Below are positions 45,116-55,035 of a stretch of DNA of 64,000 nt, piece after piece. Location of the stretch: the NCBI GenBank assembly GCA_028023455.1, contig JAQFVV010012506.1, forward strand, positions 2,970,714 through 3,034,713. The letters run 5' to 3'. The translations under genes were made by a program, and so were the position numbers. Under the pieces are notes generated by a model, which worked only from the letters and a program-made list of their open reading frames with translations, was not told the origin of the DNA and searched no databases. The stretch is from Epiperipatus broadwayi (lineage: Eukaryota; Onychophora; Udeonychophora; Euonychophora; Peripatidae). How positions within the stretch are numbered: position 1 is the first letter of the stretch; every line of letters begins with the position of its first letter.

Positions 45116-45484
45116 CTATAAGAAACAACAAAAAAAAATTATTCACTTTATTCTTTATATATACAAATTAATAATGTGTGCGCATGTTTGTATTAATTTT
45201 ACTATCACAGCTAAAATACATATCTACAATAACAAAATATTACACTTACTTATTTTTATACCAGGAAATTTTTAATAAAGCTTGAACATCATCATCAACA
45301 ATAATATTGTAAAAAGATTGTACCAATTACTCAAAAGACAACTGTTTTTCTAGAAAATTAATGGTTTTTCGTTTATCCTAAAGCTTCAAATGTTTGTTCC
45401 ATACCTACGTTAATGCAGTAACTATTTTTTATAACAAAGGTTATATATAGATCTCGCAAAATAAGCTCTTAATAAGCTTTGCAG

Positions 45485-45548
45485 AATATCCTCAACCCTA
45501 GACTGGTTTCTACTACTGGCGTCGTCGTCGATGAGATGCCAGGATATT
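45485..45548 (-). ncRNA. Decayed hammerhead, left arm
   Basis: On the minus strand GAAAC and a GTC triplet are kept, and the closing helix AATATCC/GGATATT is present. The first core strand is lost: CTGATGA has become a CGACGACGACG run through T-to-C changes and a triplet expansion. Same strand as the channel gene. Confidence 0.55.
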
Positions 45549-46071
45549 TAAGCATTAGATTAAAAAATACCAGGGCAAGCCAACACCTTATCTAATGTAT
45601 AACTATTAAGTAGAAAATCTGAAATTTTTTAGACATCCATATGTCTTCCAATCCAGCTATCTAACTTAAATAGCCATATGGGACTGAACTAAGTTCAGAT
45701 ACACCATATATTAATAGCTTTAGCAATATAAAAACGCTCAAGCCTTAATAGCAAAAAATAAAATTAAAAAAAAAAATCAAATCAGATGTCACATAACCTA
45801 ATTTAATAAGATTGTAGATGTCATGTGACATCTGACTTGATTTTTTTTTTTTTGTAATTTTATTTTTTGCTATTAAAGTTTTAGCGTTTTTATATTGCAA
45901 AAGCTATTAATATATGGTGTATATGAACTTAGTTCAGTCCCATATGGCTATTTAAGTTAGATAGCTGGATTGGAAGACATATGGATGTCTGAAAATTTCA
46001 GATTTTTTACTTAATAGTTATACATTAGATAAAGTGTTGGACTTGTCCTGGTATTTTTAATCTAATGCTTG

Positions 46072-46132
46072 AATATCCTGGTACCTCACTGATGATGCCA
46101 GTAGCAAAAACTGGTCTGGGATTGAGGATATT
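46072..46132 (+). ncRNA. Decayed hammerhead, right arm
   Basis: CTGATGA (46089-46095) is intact. Stem II is TGC/GCA around a five-base loop. Stem III is AC/GT with a two-base loop, and GTC lies at 46114-46116. Stem I is CTCA with TGGG, extended by AATATCC/GGATATT. The only core fault is G12 changed to A (AAAA in place of GAAA). The partner arm keeps GAAA, so the ancestor was probably complete. Confidence 0.65.
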
Positions 46133-46178
46133 TTGCAAAGCTTGTTAAAAACTTATTTTGTGAGCTCTATATATAACA

Positions 46179-46964
46179 TTTGTAAATACAAGCTTATTAA
46201 ATTAGGTCATATGACATCTGACTTGATTTTTTTTGTGATTATAACAAAAGTGTGTTAAATTTTATTTTTAAAGTGTTGATGTTATTTCACTTGGTTACAA
46301 TTTTTGAGCAACAATTATCTTACCTTAAATAGAAATAATTATAAAAGCCCTTTAAACTTATATTTAATAAATGTTATATAAATTTATTAATGCATCTAAG
46401 AATATTTGTAATAAAAAAGAAAGTAGGCTTACCATTCATTTTAGCATTGGATTTTAAATAAATCTTGAACGTTGTCAATTTTATTTAAAAATAAAATGGA
46501 CTTATTAATTTTATTATAAAGAAAATTAATAACATAATGATACTTGTAACCAATATGTGTTTCAGTTGTTAGCATAATAGAGAAGCAAAAATTACTCGTG
46601 GGTGCTTGGATTGTTTTTATAGCATAAATAATCATTGATAGTTTTCAAGATATTTAACATTATAAAAAGCAATAAATATATTTTCATTTTTATTCTATAT
46701 ATGAAAATAATAATAAAATATATCAACTAACTAAAGAAAATATACAATTAAATAAAAACAAACACAATTTCTTCTCTACAGAGCTGCTTTAATATTTCAA
46801 TAAGACTCCTTTTCATCAGAGCCTTTTTGCTTACACAAAGCAACAGAATTTTAAAATAATCCATTTCCAAGACAATACCACAAGAATTCCATTTATTTAC
46901 TAGTTATAGAATTGCCTTACAATGGATACTGATGTAATATCCCATTGGTTTGTTTAAGCATGAG
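46179..46964. other. Intron DNA without recognised features
   Basis: AT-rich. An open frame at 46441-46635 and a similar phrase at 45255-45300 resemble each other weakly but are not exons of the channel (see rejected items). Confidence 0.5.
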
Positions 46965-46980
46965 TATATATATATATATT

Positions 46981-47725
46981 AAAATGAAGATTTGCACGGG
47001 TTAAATATATAAAATACATATTTTGCGGGTTCATCTGTGTTAAAAACTTTTATTATTAATATACTGACATTTCAACTTGGTCACACAAGTCATCCACAGA
47101 GTTATAAAAAGTAGAAAGACAGTTGTAGAGGCGCTACAATCACTGATTTGAATAAAACTTTAAAATTCCACCAATAGCAAAAATGTTAAATTTAGGTATG
47201 TTTTTTTAAAAAAATCTTTCCAAATAGGAGGAAGTTTGCATGTATCATCTCGCTTATTGATACAATCTGGCCTTTTAAGTATCTCAATGGCTTTTCTAAT
47301 TTTGCACTGGTAGAGATTATCACATCTGGATATGATCCTAGTACTAGAAAAATCAATTTTATGACCTGAATCTATAGTATGAAGTGAGAGTGCTGATGAT
47401 GATGAGTGTTGTTTAACTGCATTAGCATGCTCATCTCTCCTAACACTGATGCGATGATTACTCTTACCTATGTAAGAAGCTTTACAATTTTTACATGAGA
47501 TTTGAGAGACACCATGAGATTCAAGAGGGATTGAATCCTTAGGTTTGGTTATTATATTGCTGATCTTTTGATGAGCAGAAAATGCTGTATCTATATTATA
47601 GCATTTTAATATACATCTGATATTGTCTGTAGTTCCTTTTACATATGGAACACAAATCCTAATTAGCTGATTTATCATATTTTTGTTTCCTATTTTGTCT
47701 ATTTTGGGCTTGAAATAAGGCTTTT
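46981..47725 (-). pseudogene. Penelope-like element, 5'-truncated copy with GIY-YIG domain (left of pair)
   Basis: Minus-strand open frame 47678-47160 (172 codons) covers the linker and the GIY-YIG endonuclease of a Penelope-like retroelement: IRICVPYVKGTTD, then GVSQISCKNCKASYIG, then SVRRDEH, and a C-terminal PPIWKDFFKK. GIY has become GVS, while YIG, the Arg and the EH motif remain. The RT domain is missing, so this is a 5'-truncated insertion. Its 3' end at 46981 abuts (TA)n and contains the hammerhead-like unit (CTGTGGA, then GAAA) near 47065-47105. Confidence 0.85.
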
Positions 47726-47738
47726 TTTTATAAATTTG

Positions 47739-48413
47739 AAAGCCTTATTTCAAGCCCAAAATAGACAAAATAGGAAACAAAAAGTTGATAAATCAGCTAT
47801 TAGGATTTGTGTTCCATATGTAAAAGGAACTACAGACAGTATCGGATGTATATTAAAATGCTATAATATAGATACAGCATTTTCTGCTCATCAAAATATC
47901 AGCAATATAATAACCAAACCTAAGGATTCAATCCCTCTTGAATCTCATGGTGTCTATCAAATCTCATATAAAAATTGTAAAGCTTCTTACATAGGTATGA
48001 GTAATCATCGCATCAGTGTTAGGAGAGATGAGCATGCTAATGCAGTTAAACAACACTCATCATCATCAGCACTCTCACGCCATACTATAGATTCAGGTCA
48101 TGTGATAATCTCTACCAGTGAAAAATTAGAAAAGCCATTGAGATACTTAAAAGGCCAGATTGTATCAATAAGCGAGATGGTACATGCAAACTTCCTCCTA
48201 TTTGGAAAGATTTTTTTAAAAAACATTCCTAAATTTAACATTTTTGCTATTGGTGGAATTTTAACGTTTTATTCAAATCAATGATTGTAGCGCCTCTACA
48301 ACCATCTTTCTACTTTTTATAATTCTGTGGATTACTTGTGTGACCAAGTTGAAACGTCAGTATATTAATAATAAAAGTTTTTAACACGGATGAACCCGCA
48401 AAATATGTATTTT
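47739..48413 (+). pseudogene. Penelope-like element, 5'-truncated copy with GIY-YIG domain (right of pair)
   Basis: Inverted partner of the left copy, joined head to head across about 13 bp. The frame from 47736 reads IRICVPYVKGTTDSIG, then GVYQISYKNCKASYIG (GIY core closer to consensus than in the left copy), then SVRRDEH. A deletion of about 38 bp after TIDSGH shifts the frame and destroys the C-terminus. The 3' end, with hammerhead-like CTGTGGA and GAAACGTC near 48323-48360, abuts (TA)n at 48413-48427. Confidence 0.85.
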
Positions 48414-50030
48414 ATATATATATATACTCTTATATCTAAAAATAAACAAAGCATATGGTGATTTATAACTAAAATTTAAAATAATCGAATGACTAAAATT
48501 AAAATTAATTAAAGAGCCCTATGCAACATTTTTAATTGCAATAGGCTTACAACAGCCCGAGTTCCTTCACTCAATTTTAAAAAACGTTTCAAATTTAACT
48601 TTAAATTTTATTTTAAATTATAAAAATTTAACAATATAAAATTCATATAAAAATTTTATAGTACCGATATTGTCTATGATTCATAATTATTATGTTTTCT
48701 CTGAAAAACACTATTTTCTACTTCAATTTTTAAAAAAAGTGAATTAATAGTTCTTGGAGCATTCTAACTAAAACTGCATGTGAAAAACAAGTTTCTTCTA
48801 GATAAAATCTTGAAACTGAAATGGAATACTGAATTTAAAATAGCATTCTCAATTATGATTATACCATATCATATTTTTAATAATATTGTCAAGAGAGAAA
48901 TTATTCAAATTACCTTCATGTTAGGAAATGGTAACAATAATTTACTAAGAAATGATATTTCAGAGATCATTGCAAAAATTAAAAGACAAACTCTCATAAA
49001 ATAGAATGCAACTGAGCATCATACCACACACACTTCATTAAACTTCCTATATTCATGACTCAATCTTTCCCCTGCCTATCTTGAGATTTAAAATGCATCT
49101 CAACATCACAAAAAATAATGTAAAGATATCAATTCCCTTCAGTACTTATTTGCAATTAATAACTGGATTACTAAATACTCACATCATATTTACTTCTTTT
49201 CTGAAACTAAATGCACAAACAATATCAAAAGAGGTCCTCGAAAATATCTTGGAAAATTTGATGACCTATCTGCTGTAGGGATATGAATTATAATATACTA
49301 TACAGTGCCCTTCATATCTTTTAAAATCTTATGTCTTAGCTAAAACATGATTATCTCTTCCTTCCATCACTTTGCACTGACCATGAATACTATCAACTTG
49401 TACCTTTATAACTGCTCGCTATTTATTCACCTGATTAGTAAAAAAATAATGAATGCTGAAGGTTCATTCCCTAACAATGTTTTTTTTTACATGCAACATT
49501 TATTGAACTATAATTTTACTGACCATACCAACATTTCACTATTATTCCTTCTCTTCAACAAATAAGCTTCTCTAACTGTCTAATATTTAATATTGAACTA
49601 AATATTAGTTGTGAAAGTGATTCAACACTAGAAGTTGTTCTGAAATATACATCCTCTTTAAAAAATTAATATTCTTTAATTTTACTAATTGAAGCTGACT
49701 CATCTTCATCAATATTATTAACTCAGTTATTAGACACTATACAAACAAATCACTCATAGTCTTAATTAAAGAGTGCAACATACTACACCAAAAACTAAAA
49801 GTTAATCCTGCTTTTATCCCTTTTATTATCCACCCTAAACAACAATATAAAAAAGCCCAATTACTATTTTCTGAATATCTCTCAACTAAAAATGCCAAGC
49901 TTTTTTGACTAAACTTTATAACTAGTCTAGAGGAATGAGCCAGCAGATGCTTCCCATACTATTTTATCACTTCAAAGCCAAATATAAATCTTTACTCTGC
50001 CCTTATATCTATACCCATCTTTAAACACTA

Positions 50031-50690
50031 AACATCACATGATCACCATTTATTATGCTTGCTCATAAATGTTATTAAAACATAAAAAACTCTCCATACA
50101 ATAGTGCCACTCAGTGCAAACCAGAGAAATCAATGGATCCCAGAAGACTTGTGCATAAAATCTCTATTTAGTGCCTACTCATCCAATATTATTCTGGTTG
50201 GCACTGTGTGGCACTACTGTATGGAGAGTTTTGCCTGTTCATCCAATATCCCCAGACTAGTTTCTAGCTTGTGGCCTTCATCAATGAAAAGCTTTGGATC
50301 TGAGACTTTAAAATTAAAAACACAATCATAATTTTAATTTAAGCTCAGTAGCTTATATAGTTATATAGGTCTGAACTCAGTTCAGTACCCATACATTTTC
50401 ATGTCTTTAGTTCTTTAATAACCATAGCAACCACTATTCTATTAGACAGGATTGGTATTAAACCATTACATATCAAATGATCACAATTTCTTATGCCTTC
50501 TCTTAACTGTTATTAAAACAGGCAAAACTCTCCATACAGTAGTGCCACTCAGATCCAAAGCTCCTCACTGATGAAAGCCACAGGCACTAGATATAGATTT
50601 TATGCACAAGCCTCCTGGAATCCATTGATTACTCTGGCTTGCACTGAGTGGCACTACTGCATGGAGAGTTTTGCCTGTTTTAATACCTCC
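50031..50690. repeat. Hammerhead-family repeat units in opposite orientations
   Basis: Two related units. ACTCTCCATACA.TAGTGCCAC and its complement GTGGCACTACTG.ATGGAGAGT recur at 50088-50110, 50203-50228, 50528-50550 and 50650-50672, so the block is a compound foldback. The minus-strand unit near 50250-50295 keeps GAAAC and GTC but has TTGATGA (C3 changed to T). The plus-strand unit keeps CTGATGA (50568-50574) but lost its GAAA strand. Confidence 0.6.
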
Positions 50691-51278
50691 ATCCTTTTCA
50701 ATTCAGTAATTCTAATCAACAAATTACAAAGAATAATATTATATTCATCAACTCATTTTCAGATAGTATATATACCAGACCTCAGCAATCCCCAAATTCA
50801 TAATTACTCATCCAAGCTTTATTACCACCTCCATAGTACTAAATTTTTTCAATCATTTTTATAAAACAAGTCTATCAAATTGAACAATTAAATTCTATCC
50901 TCTTAATTATTTTTTTTTTTTAAATTTCCATCCCATCTTAATAATTTATGCTACATGTCCAATTTTTAATAAAAATCATAGAATCCATCATCAAACATAA
51001 AATATAACCTGTCATTCTGCCATCTAATTCAGCCTTTTAATTCACAAAAAAAATTATCATCCACAACTGTAGCAATTTTCAATTTTAAAACAATTGTAAA
51101 CCAAGTAACATTTGAAAAAAATAGTGTACTTGTTATTTCATTAGATATTGTATTAGCCTTTATTTCTGTTTCAATTGAAAATTTGATCCAGGTTCTAACA
51201 ACCCACAACATCCCTGCACCTATACTATATATTCTCACCAACCTTCTCATAAAGAGAGAAATTTACATTACTCTTAAT

Positions 51279-51526
51279 ATACAAATTAAAAAGCGTATGA
51301 AACACTTGAACGAGAAGCTATAAAGATTCCAAAAAATATTATACGCTAAGCGCTTTCGAGGCCATTTGCCTCATACTCATATCGCTATGAATATGAGGCA
51401 AATGGCCTCGAAAGCACTTAGCATATAATACTTTTTGGAATCTTTATAGCTTCTCGTTCAAGTGTTTCATACACTTTTTAATTTGTATATTAAATTATTG
51501 AGGGAGAAGTTTAAAATTCTTAATAT
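51279..51526. mobile_element. Foldback element with 12-bp target duplication
   Basis: Near-perfect inverted arms (51279-51381 and 51386-51490) with a four-base centre, then a 36-bp tail. ATTACTCTTAAT occurs just before (51267-51278) and just after (51527-51538), a 12-bp target duplication inside LINE copy D. Each arm holds GAGGC-AAATG-GCCTC followed by GAAAGC, a hammerhead-like stem II and second core strand, but no CTGANGA strand. It resembles a PLE end pair of another family. Confidence 0.75.
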
Positions 51527-53029
51527 ATTACTCTTAATGAAAAGACCAACCTGGTATCAAATGCTCTCCATTTTCAAGAATACCCCATTAGTGCATTACC
51601 ATTTATAGCTTATATTAATCGTTTTCTATTAGAAATTAGAAAACAAAATACTCTGGCATCTATATTTCACTCATCAATATAAACATTAAGCATGATTTCT
51701 ATATGAATGATCTTTCATCTTTCTCTCTTCCAACAAATTATTTCCATTAAGCAATTTTTGAAGACTATACCTCAATAAATCATCTATAAAAACAACTTAA
51801 TTGGAAATAGTATACCCTCTAATCTCACAGAATATCAAAGTTTTTATATACTTACAAATGTTAGAAAAACTATAATTCAAGACATGCTATTTATATCCAT
51901 TGAAATCAAAATGAATTTCCTATCTAAAATGTATTTATCATTATATGCCAAAATTACTCTCATTAACATTCCTAAAATTCATCAAAATAGCATATTATGC
52001 ACCAACCAACAATTATACCATTTCTTTTAAAAATAAAATAATAACTCCCTAGGTACCAAACCGAAATGGAGAAAGAAGGCTGTGATGGTAAGTATTAGAA
52101 CCATGCAACACATGTCATGAACAATGAAATCCTATTCCATTCTATATCTATAATCCACATCCAAAAAACAATAATTGTAGTAGTCAAGTTTCTCACCCTT
52201 TCCCCTGATTCTCAAAAATTTATTTGCATAACCCCAACAAATACTTAACCACCAATTAAAAATACATTTTTCAAAATCTTTTTAATATCCTTACTGCATG
52301 CTGCATCCTCAAGCAACATAAACTCTCAACTAAAATAAATTACTAGCAAGCTTTTAAACTTGACCACAGAACTGAGCAGTTATTAATACTTCAATATCTT
52401 CTTCATTGCACAAATAAACACATAGATTATCTAAACATTTAAATTTTTCTATCAATATAGACTCAAATTGTCCATTTTACCACAAAGAGAAAGAAACTAG
52501 CCAATATTTTTTTAAATATCCATCATTTCAAATTTATCACTAAGTCCCAATTAGCCTCATTCATAATGATCATTAACGGCATGGATCCAGAACTTCTACT
52601 AAGTATTAGAGTAACTACTTTTATTCTATTCACTCTTTGGTTGCTCAGATTCCATTTCTGCTCAGTCAATCTCAAATAATCTGCAATCACATTTCTACAA
52701 ATTAATCTTTTTAGAGATTAAACCCTTACACCTCCAAATATATATGCTCCACATAGAGCTTAGTAACCTAACATACACCTCTGCAAATCACTGGTCATTA
52801 AAATTAGAATATGATCTTTGCTTTAATATCCAATAGCTTTAACTAACCATATATTTTCCTCATTCTAATTTCATATATAAATAATCAGCCACCAATCGAA
52901 CAATAACCCATAAAACCAGTTTAAATTTATCATCACAGCTGGTGTACTATTTAATTCTCCACTACTTGTAAATAAATCTCTTTAAATTTGATATATGTTA
53001 CATTAACTCCCTTAATAAAAACTAAAGTA

Positions 53030-54191
53030 CACCTGGGTCTCGTTTTATGCGGTAGATAGGTTCCACAGAAAACCCGCATTAAAAAAATCACACAAAAATA
53101 GTCTTAACTTAGCTTGAAAAATGGGGGATAGGTGCTGTAATGTTCAGAATTTGCATAAAAGCAAAGCAACAAGGAAAAATTACTTTAAAATTCGCATTAA
53201 AAAAGTAAGCAAATAAAGTATGACTAATAAAAAATTTCAAATATTTGGAAAAAATTAATACAAGACAAACTTTTTTTACGTTTTTTATTAACTACAGTAC
53301 TTGATTTTACATTTTTCATACATATTTTAATCATTCATTTGTAAACTGGTAAGAAATTTGCATAAAAGCAAAGCAACAAGGAAAAATTACTTTAAAATTC
53401 GCATTAAAAAAATAAGCAAATAAAGTATGACTAATAAAAAATTTCAAATATTTGGAAAAAATTAATACAAGACAAACTTTTTTTATGTTTTTTATTAACT
53501 ACAGTACTTGATTTTACATTTTTCATACATATTTTAATCATTCGTTTGTAAACTGGTAAGAAATCAGATTCGATGTGATGTGATGTATTGCGGCTTCTCC
53601 TTAAACGAAATCAAGAATCTCTCAGCAATTATGCCCAGAGAAATGTAAGCCATTTTATTTTTATTTGTGATTTCATGTACAACTAGTGCCATTTTCAGTC
53701 TTGTGCTGTGTTAATGGTTTTCTGTTTCTATATTTAAAAAATGAGATCATAATCAAAACAAAAATATTATACATTATCATTAGAAAGATTATTTTCAGTT
53801 TATAAAATCTTAGTTTTTTATTTTAAAAATCTAAAAGATTATTTATTTCTATTAATATGTTTTAATAGTTTAAATTTTTTGAATATTTATTGCGATATTT
53901 TTATATGTAAGTATAAATCTATTATTATTATTTACTCATTAGTATAAGTAGGTTATTTACATAGAAGCTAAGTTTCTAAATACAGCTTCAGGCCATATTC
54001 ACGTTAGCTTTAGCTGCTAATACGTTATATTTTTGAAAAAAAAAAAGTATTTCAAGTGAAAATAAGTTATTAATAATTTAAATTTCTTGATATCTAATAA
54101 ATATAGTGAAATATGAAAGATATTAAGAAAAAACATGAATCGCATAACTTCAAAATCGCATTAAAATAATTCACATAAAACGAGACCTAGG
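53030..54191. mobile_element. Tigger/pogo-like non-autonomous DNA transposon
   Basis: Inverted ends share GGTCTCGTTTTATG: CACCTGGGTCTCGTTTTATG at 53030 and, inward on the right, CCTAGGTCTCGTTTTATG. TA flanks both sides (53028-53029, 54192-54193), the target duplication of the Tc1/mariner/pogo superfamily. The subterminal GGTTCCACAGAAAACCCGC phrase recalls Tigger-type ends. No transposase frame is present. Confidence 0.72.
53149..53562. repeat. Tandem duplication, 207-bp unit, inside the TA-flanked element
   Basis: The unit starting ATTTGCATAAAAGC at 53149 is repeated at 53356 with only a few differences. Confidence 0.92.
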
Positions 54192-54715
54192 TATATATAT
54201 ATATATATATGTTCGCTAGATGGAGCTTACCACTAGCTCCAAACAAGCATAAGTGCCAAACAAAGAAAGAATTCAAAATCTCTATCATACTATGCTCGAT
54301 CTCCAGCCCAATTGGTTTGGTTTTGAGCTTAATGGCTCACCTCAGTGAAGAGTTAGGATTTCAGAAACTAGATCTAAAACTCCAACTCAGAGCACTTATT
54401 TAAAACGTTTGAAAACTCAAATTTTTCAGAAACATAAATTTCTTCAAATCTAGGTTTACAAATCAGATAGCTATATGGATCTGAACTCAGTTCAGTTTCA
54501 CCATATATTAATAGCTAAAGCAATATTACATCGCAAAAGCCTTCAAGGGTACACTTATAATAATTAATAAAACAAGTCACAAATTGTGCAACTTGCCTTT
54601 AAGCTTGTGATAAAATGTTCACTAGATGAAGCTCCATCTACTGAACATTTTAGCACAAGCTTAAAGGCAAGTTCCACAATTTGTGACTTGTTTTATTAAT
54701 TATTATATATATATA
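54192..54715 (-). mobile_element. Hammerhead-family repeat with terminal foldback
   Basis: Same family as 19790-20290. On the minus strand near 54345-54315, CTGAGGT (A9 changed to T), a perfect stem II GAGC/GCTC and AAAA in place of GAAA form a damaged hammerhead. The right part (54553-54710) is a palindrome of two arms of about 70 bp. (AT)n lies at both ends. Confidence 0.62.
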
Positions 54716-54802
54716 ATAGGTAGTATACTTCTAATCTAATATATAACCACTTACTCATCTATAAATATGTTATATATGGTAGTAATAATAAATAATATTT
54801 AC

Positions 54803-54921
54803 CTTAATGGACCTAGAAGTACGGAAAAAAGTTTAACTCCATGAAAACTAGTTAAATCAGCAAACATATGTAAACTTTTCTTAACATCTTTAACCGTTTT
54901 AGTTTCTTTCTTTGCGCCCAT
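54803..54921 (-). CDS. Degenerin/ENaC-family sodium channel, exon 1
   Basis: Short exon of 39 codons plus two bases. The ATG is at 54921, after an A-rich leader. It reads MGAKKETKTVKDVKKSLHM, then FADLTSFHGVKLFSVLLGPL, ending AG before a GTAAAT donor at 54802. The His-Gly pair at residues 27-28 in the context TSFHG is the conserved cytoplasmic gating motif of the family. AG plus the first A of exon 2 gives AGA (Arg 40), producing GPLRILWTVV, the usual run into TM1. Matching phase, motif and spacing make the pairing convincing despite the 9.7-kb intron (45116-54802). Confidence 0.88.
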
Positions 54922-54951
54922 TTTCTAATCTTCTTTCTTCGAAGCAACATG

Positions 54952-55035
54952 AGTCACTATATATATATATATGCTACTATAATGAAAGTAATTGAGTCAC
55001 TATATATATATATATGCTACTATAATGAAAGTAAT
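54952..55035. repeat. Tandem duplication of a 43-bp unit
   Basis: GAGTCACTATATATATAT...GAAAGTAATT occurs twice in a row, just upstream of channel exon 1. Confidence 0.9.

Larger units (their letters stand above)
45439..46178. mobile_element. Large foldback with two outward-facing hammerhead units
   Basis: Two arms of about 360 bp, clearly complementary but diverged, meet near 45807. The centre has its own smaller palindrome with CAGATGTCA and TGACATCTG phrases, and another copy of that phrase follows at 46200-46235. Each arm carries one hammerhead-like unit with different damage. The sequence belongs to the same family as 19790-20290. It lies in intron 1 of the channel gene. Confidence 0.75.
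49081..53027 (+). pseudogene. Heavily decayed LINE copy D
   Basis: Plus-strand relative of LINE copy C. Near 49400-49520 ISLYLYNKSTLIH-like sequence joins directly to a KKIMNAEGSFPNN segment (ADGFFPSN in copy C), showing an internal deletion of the endonuclease. RT block A lies near 51130-51250 (SLDIVLAFISVSIENL, then NIPAPILYILTNLLIKREI). Fragments of thumb and finger follow to about 52850. A hammerhead-family repeat (50031-50690) and a foldback (51279-51526) interrupt it. Its 5' boundary (perhaps near 48470) is uncertain, and the 3' end is met by the element at 53030. Confidence 0.75.

Noticed and set aside
45251-45330. A possible alternative first exon for the channel (in frame with exon 2, ending at a good GTAAGT donor, reading VDDDVQALLKISWYKNK).
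   Set aside because: It lacks the HG motif, begins right after a stop with no usable acceptor or in-frame ATG, and a better exon 1 with matching phase and the TSFHG motif exists at 54803-54921.
46441-46635. Open frame on the minus strand ending KIDNVQDLFKIQC, similar to the phrase at 45255-45300.
   Set aside because: It ends in a stop just before a donor-like GTAAGC and has no family motif. The similarity is probably a small intronic duplication.
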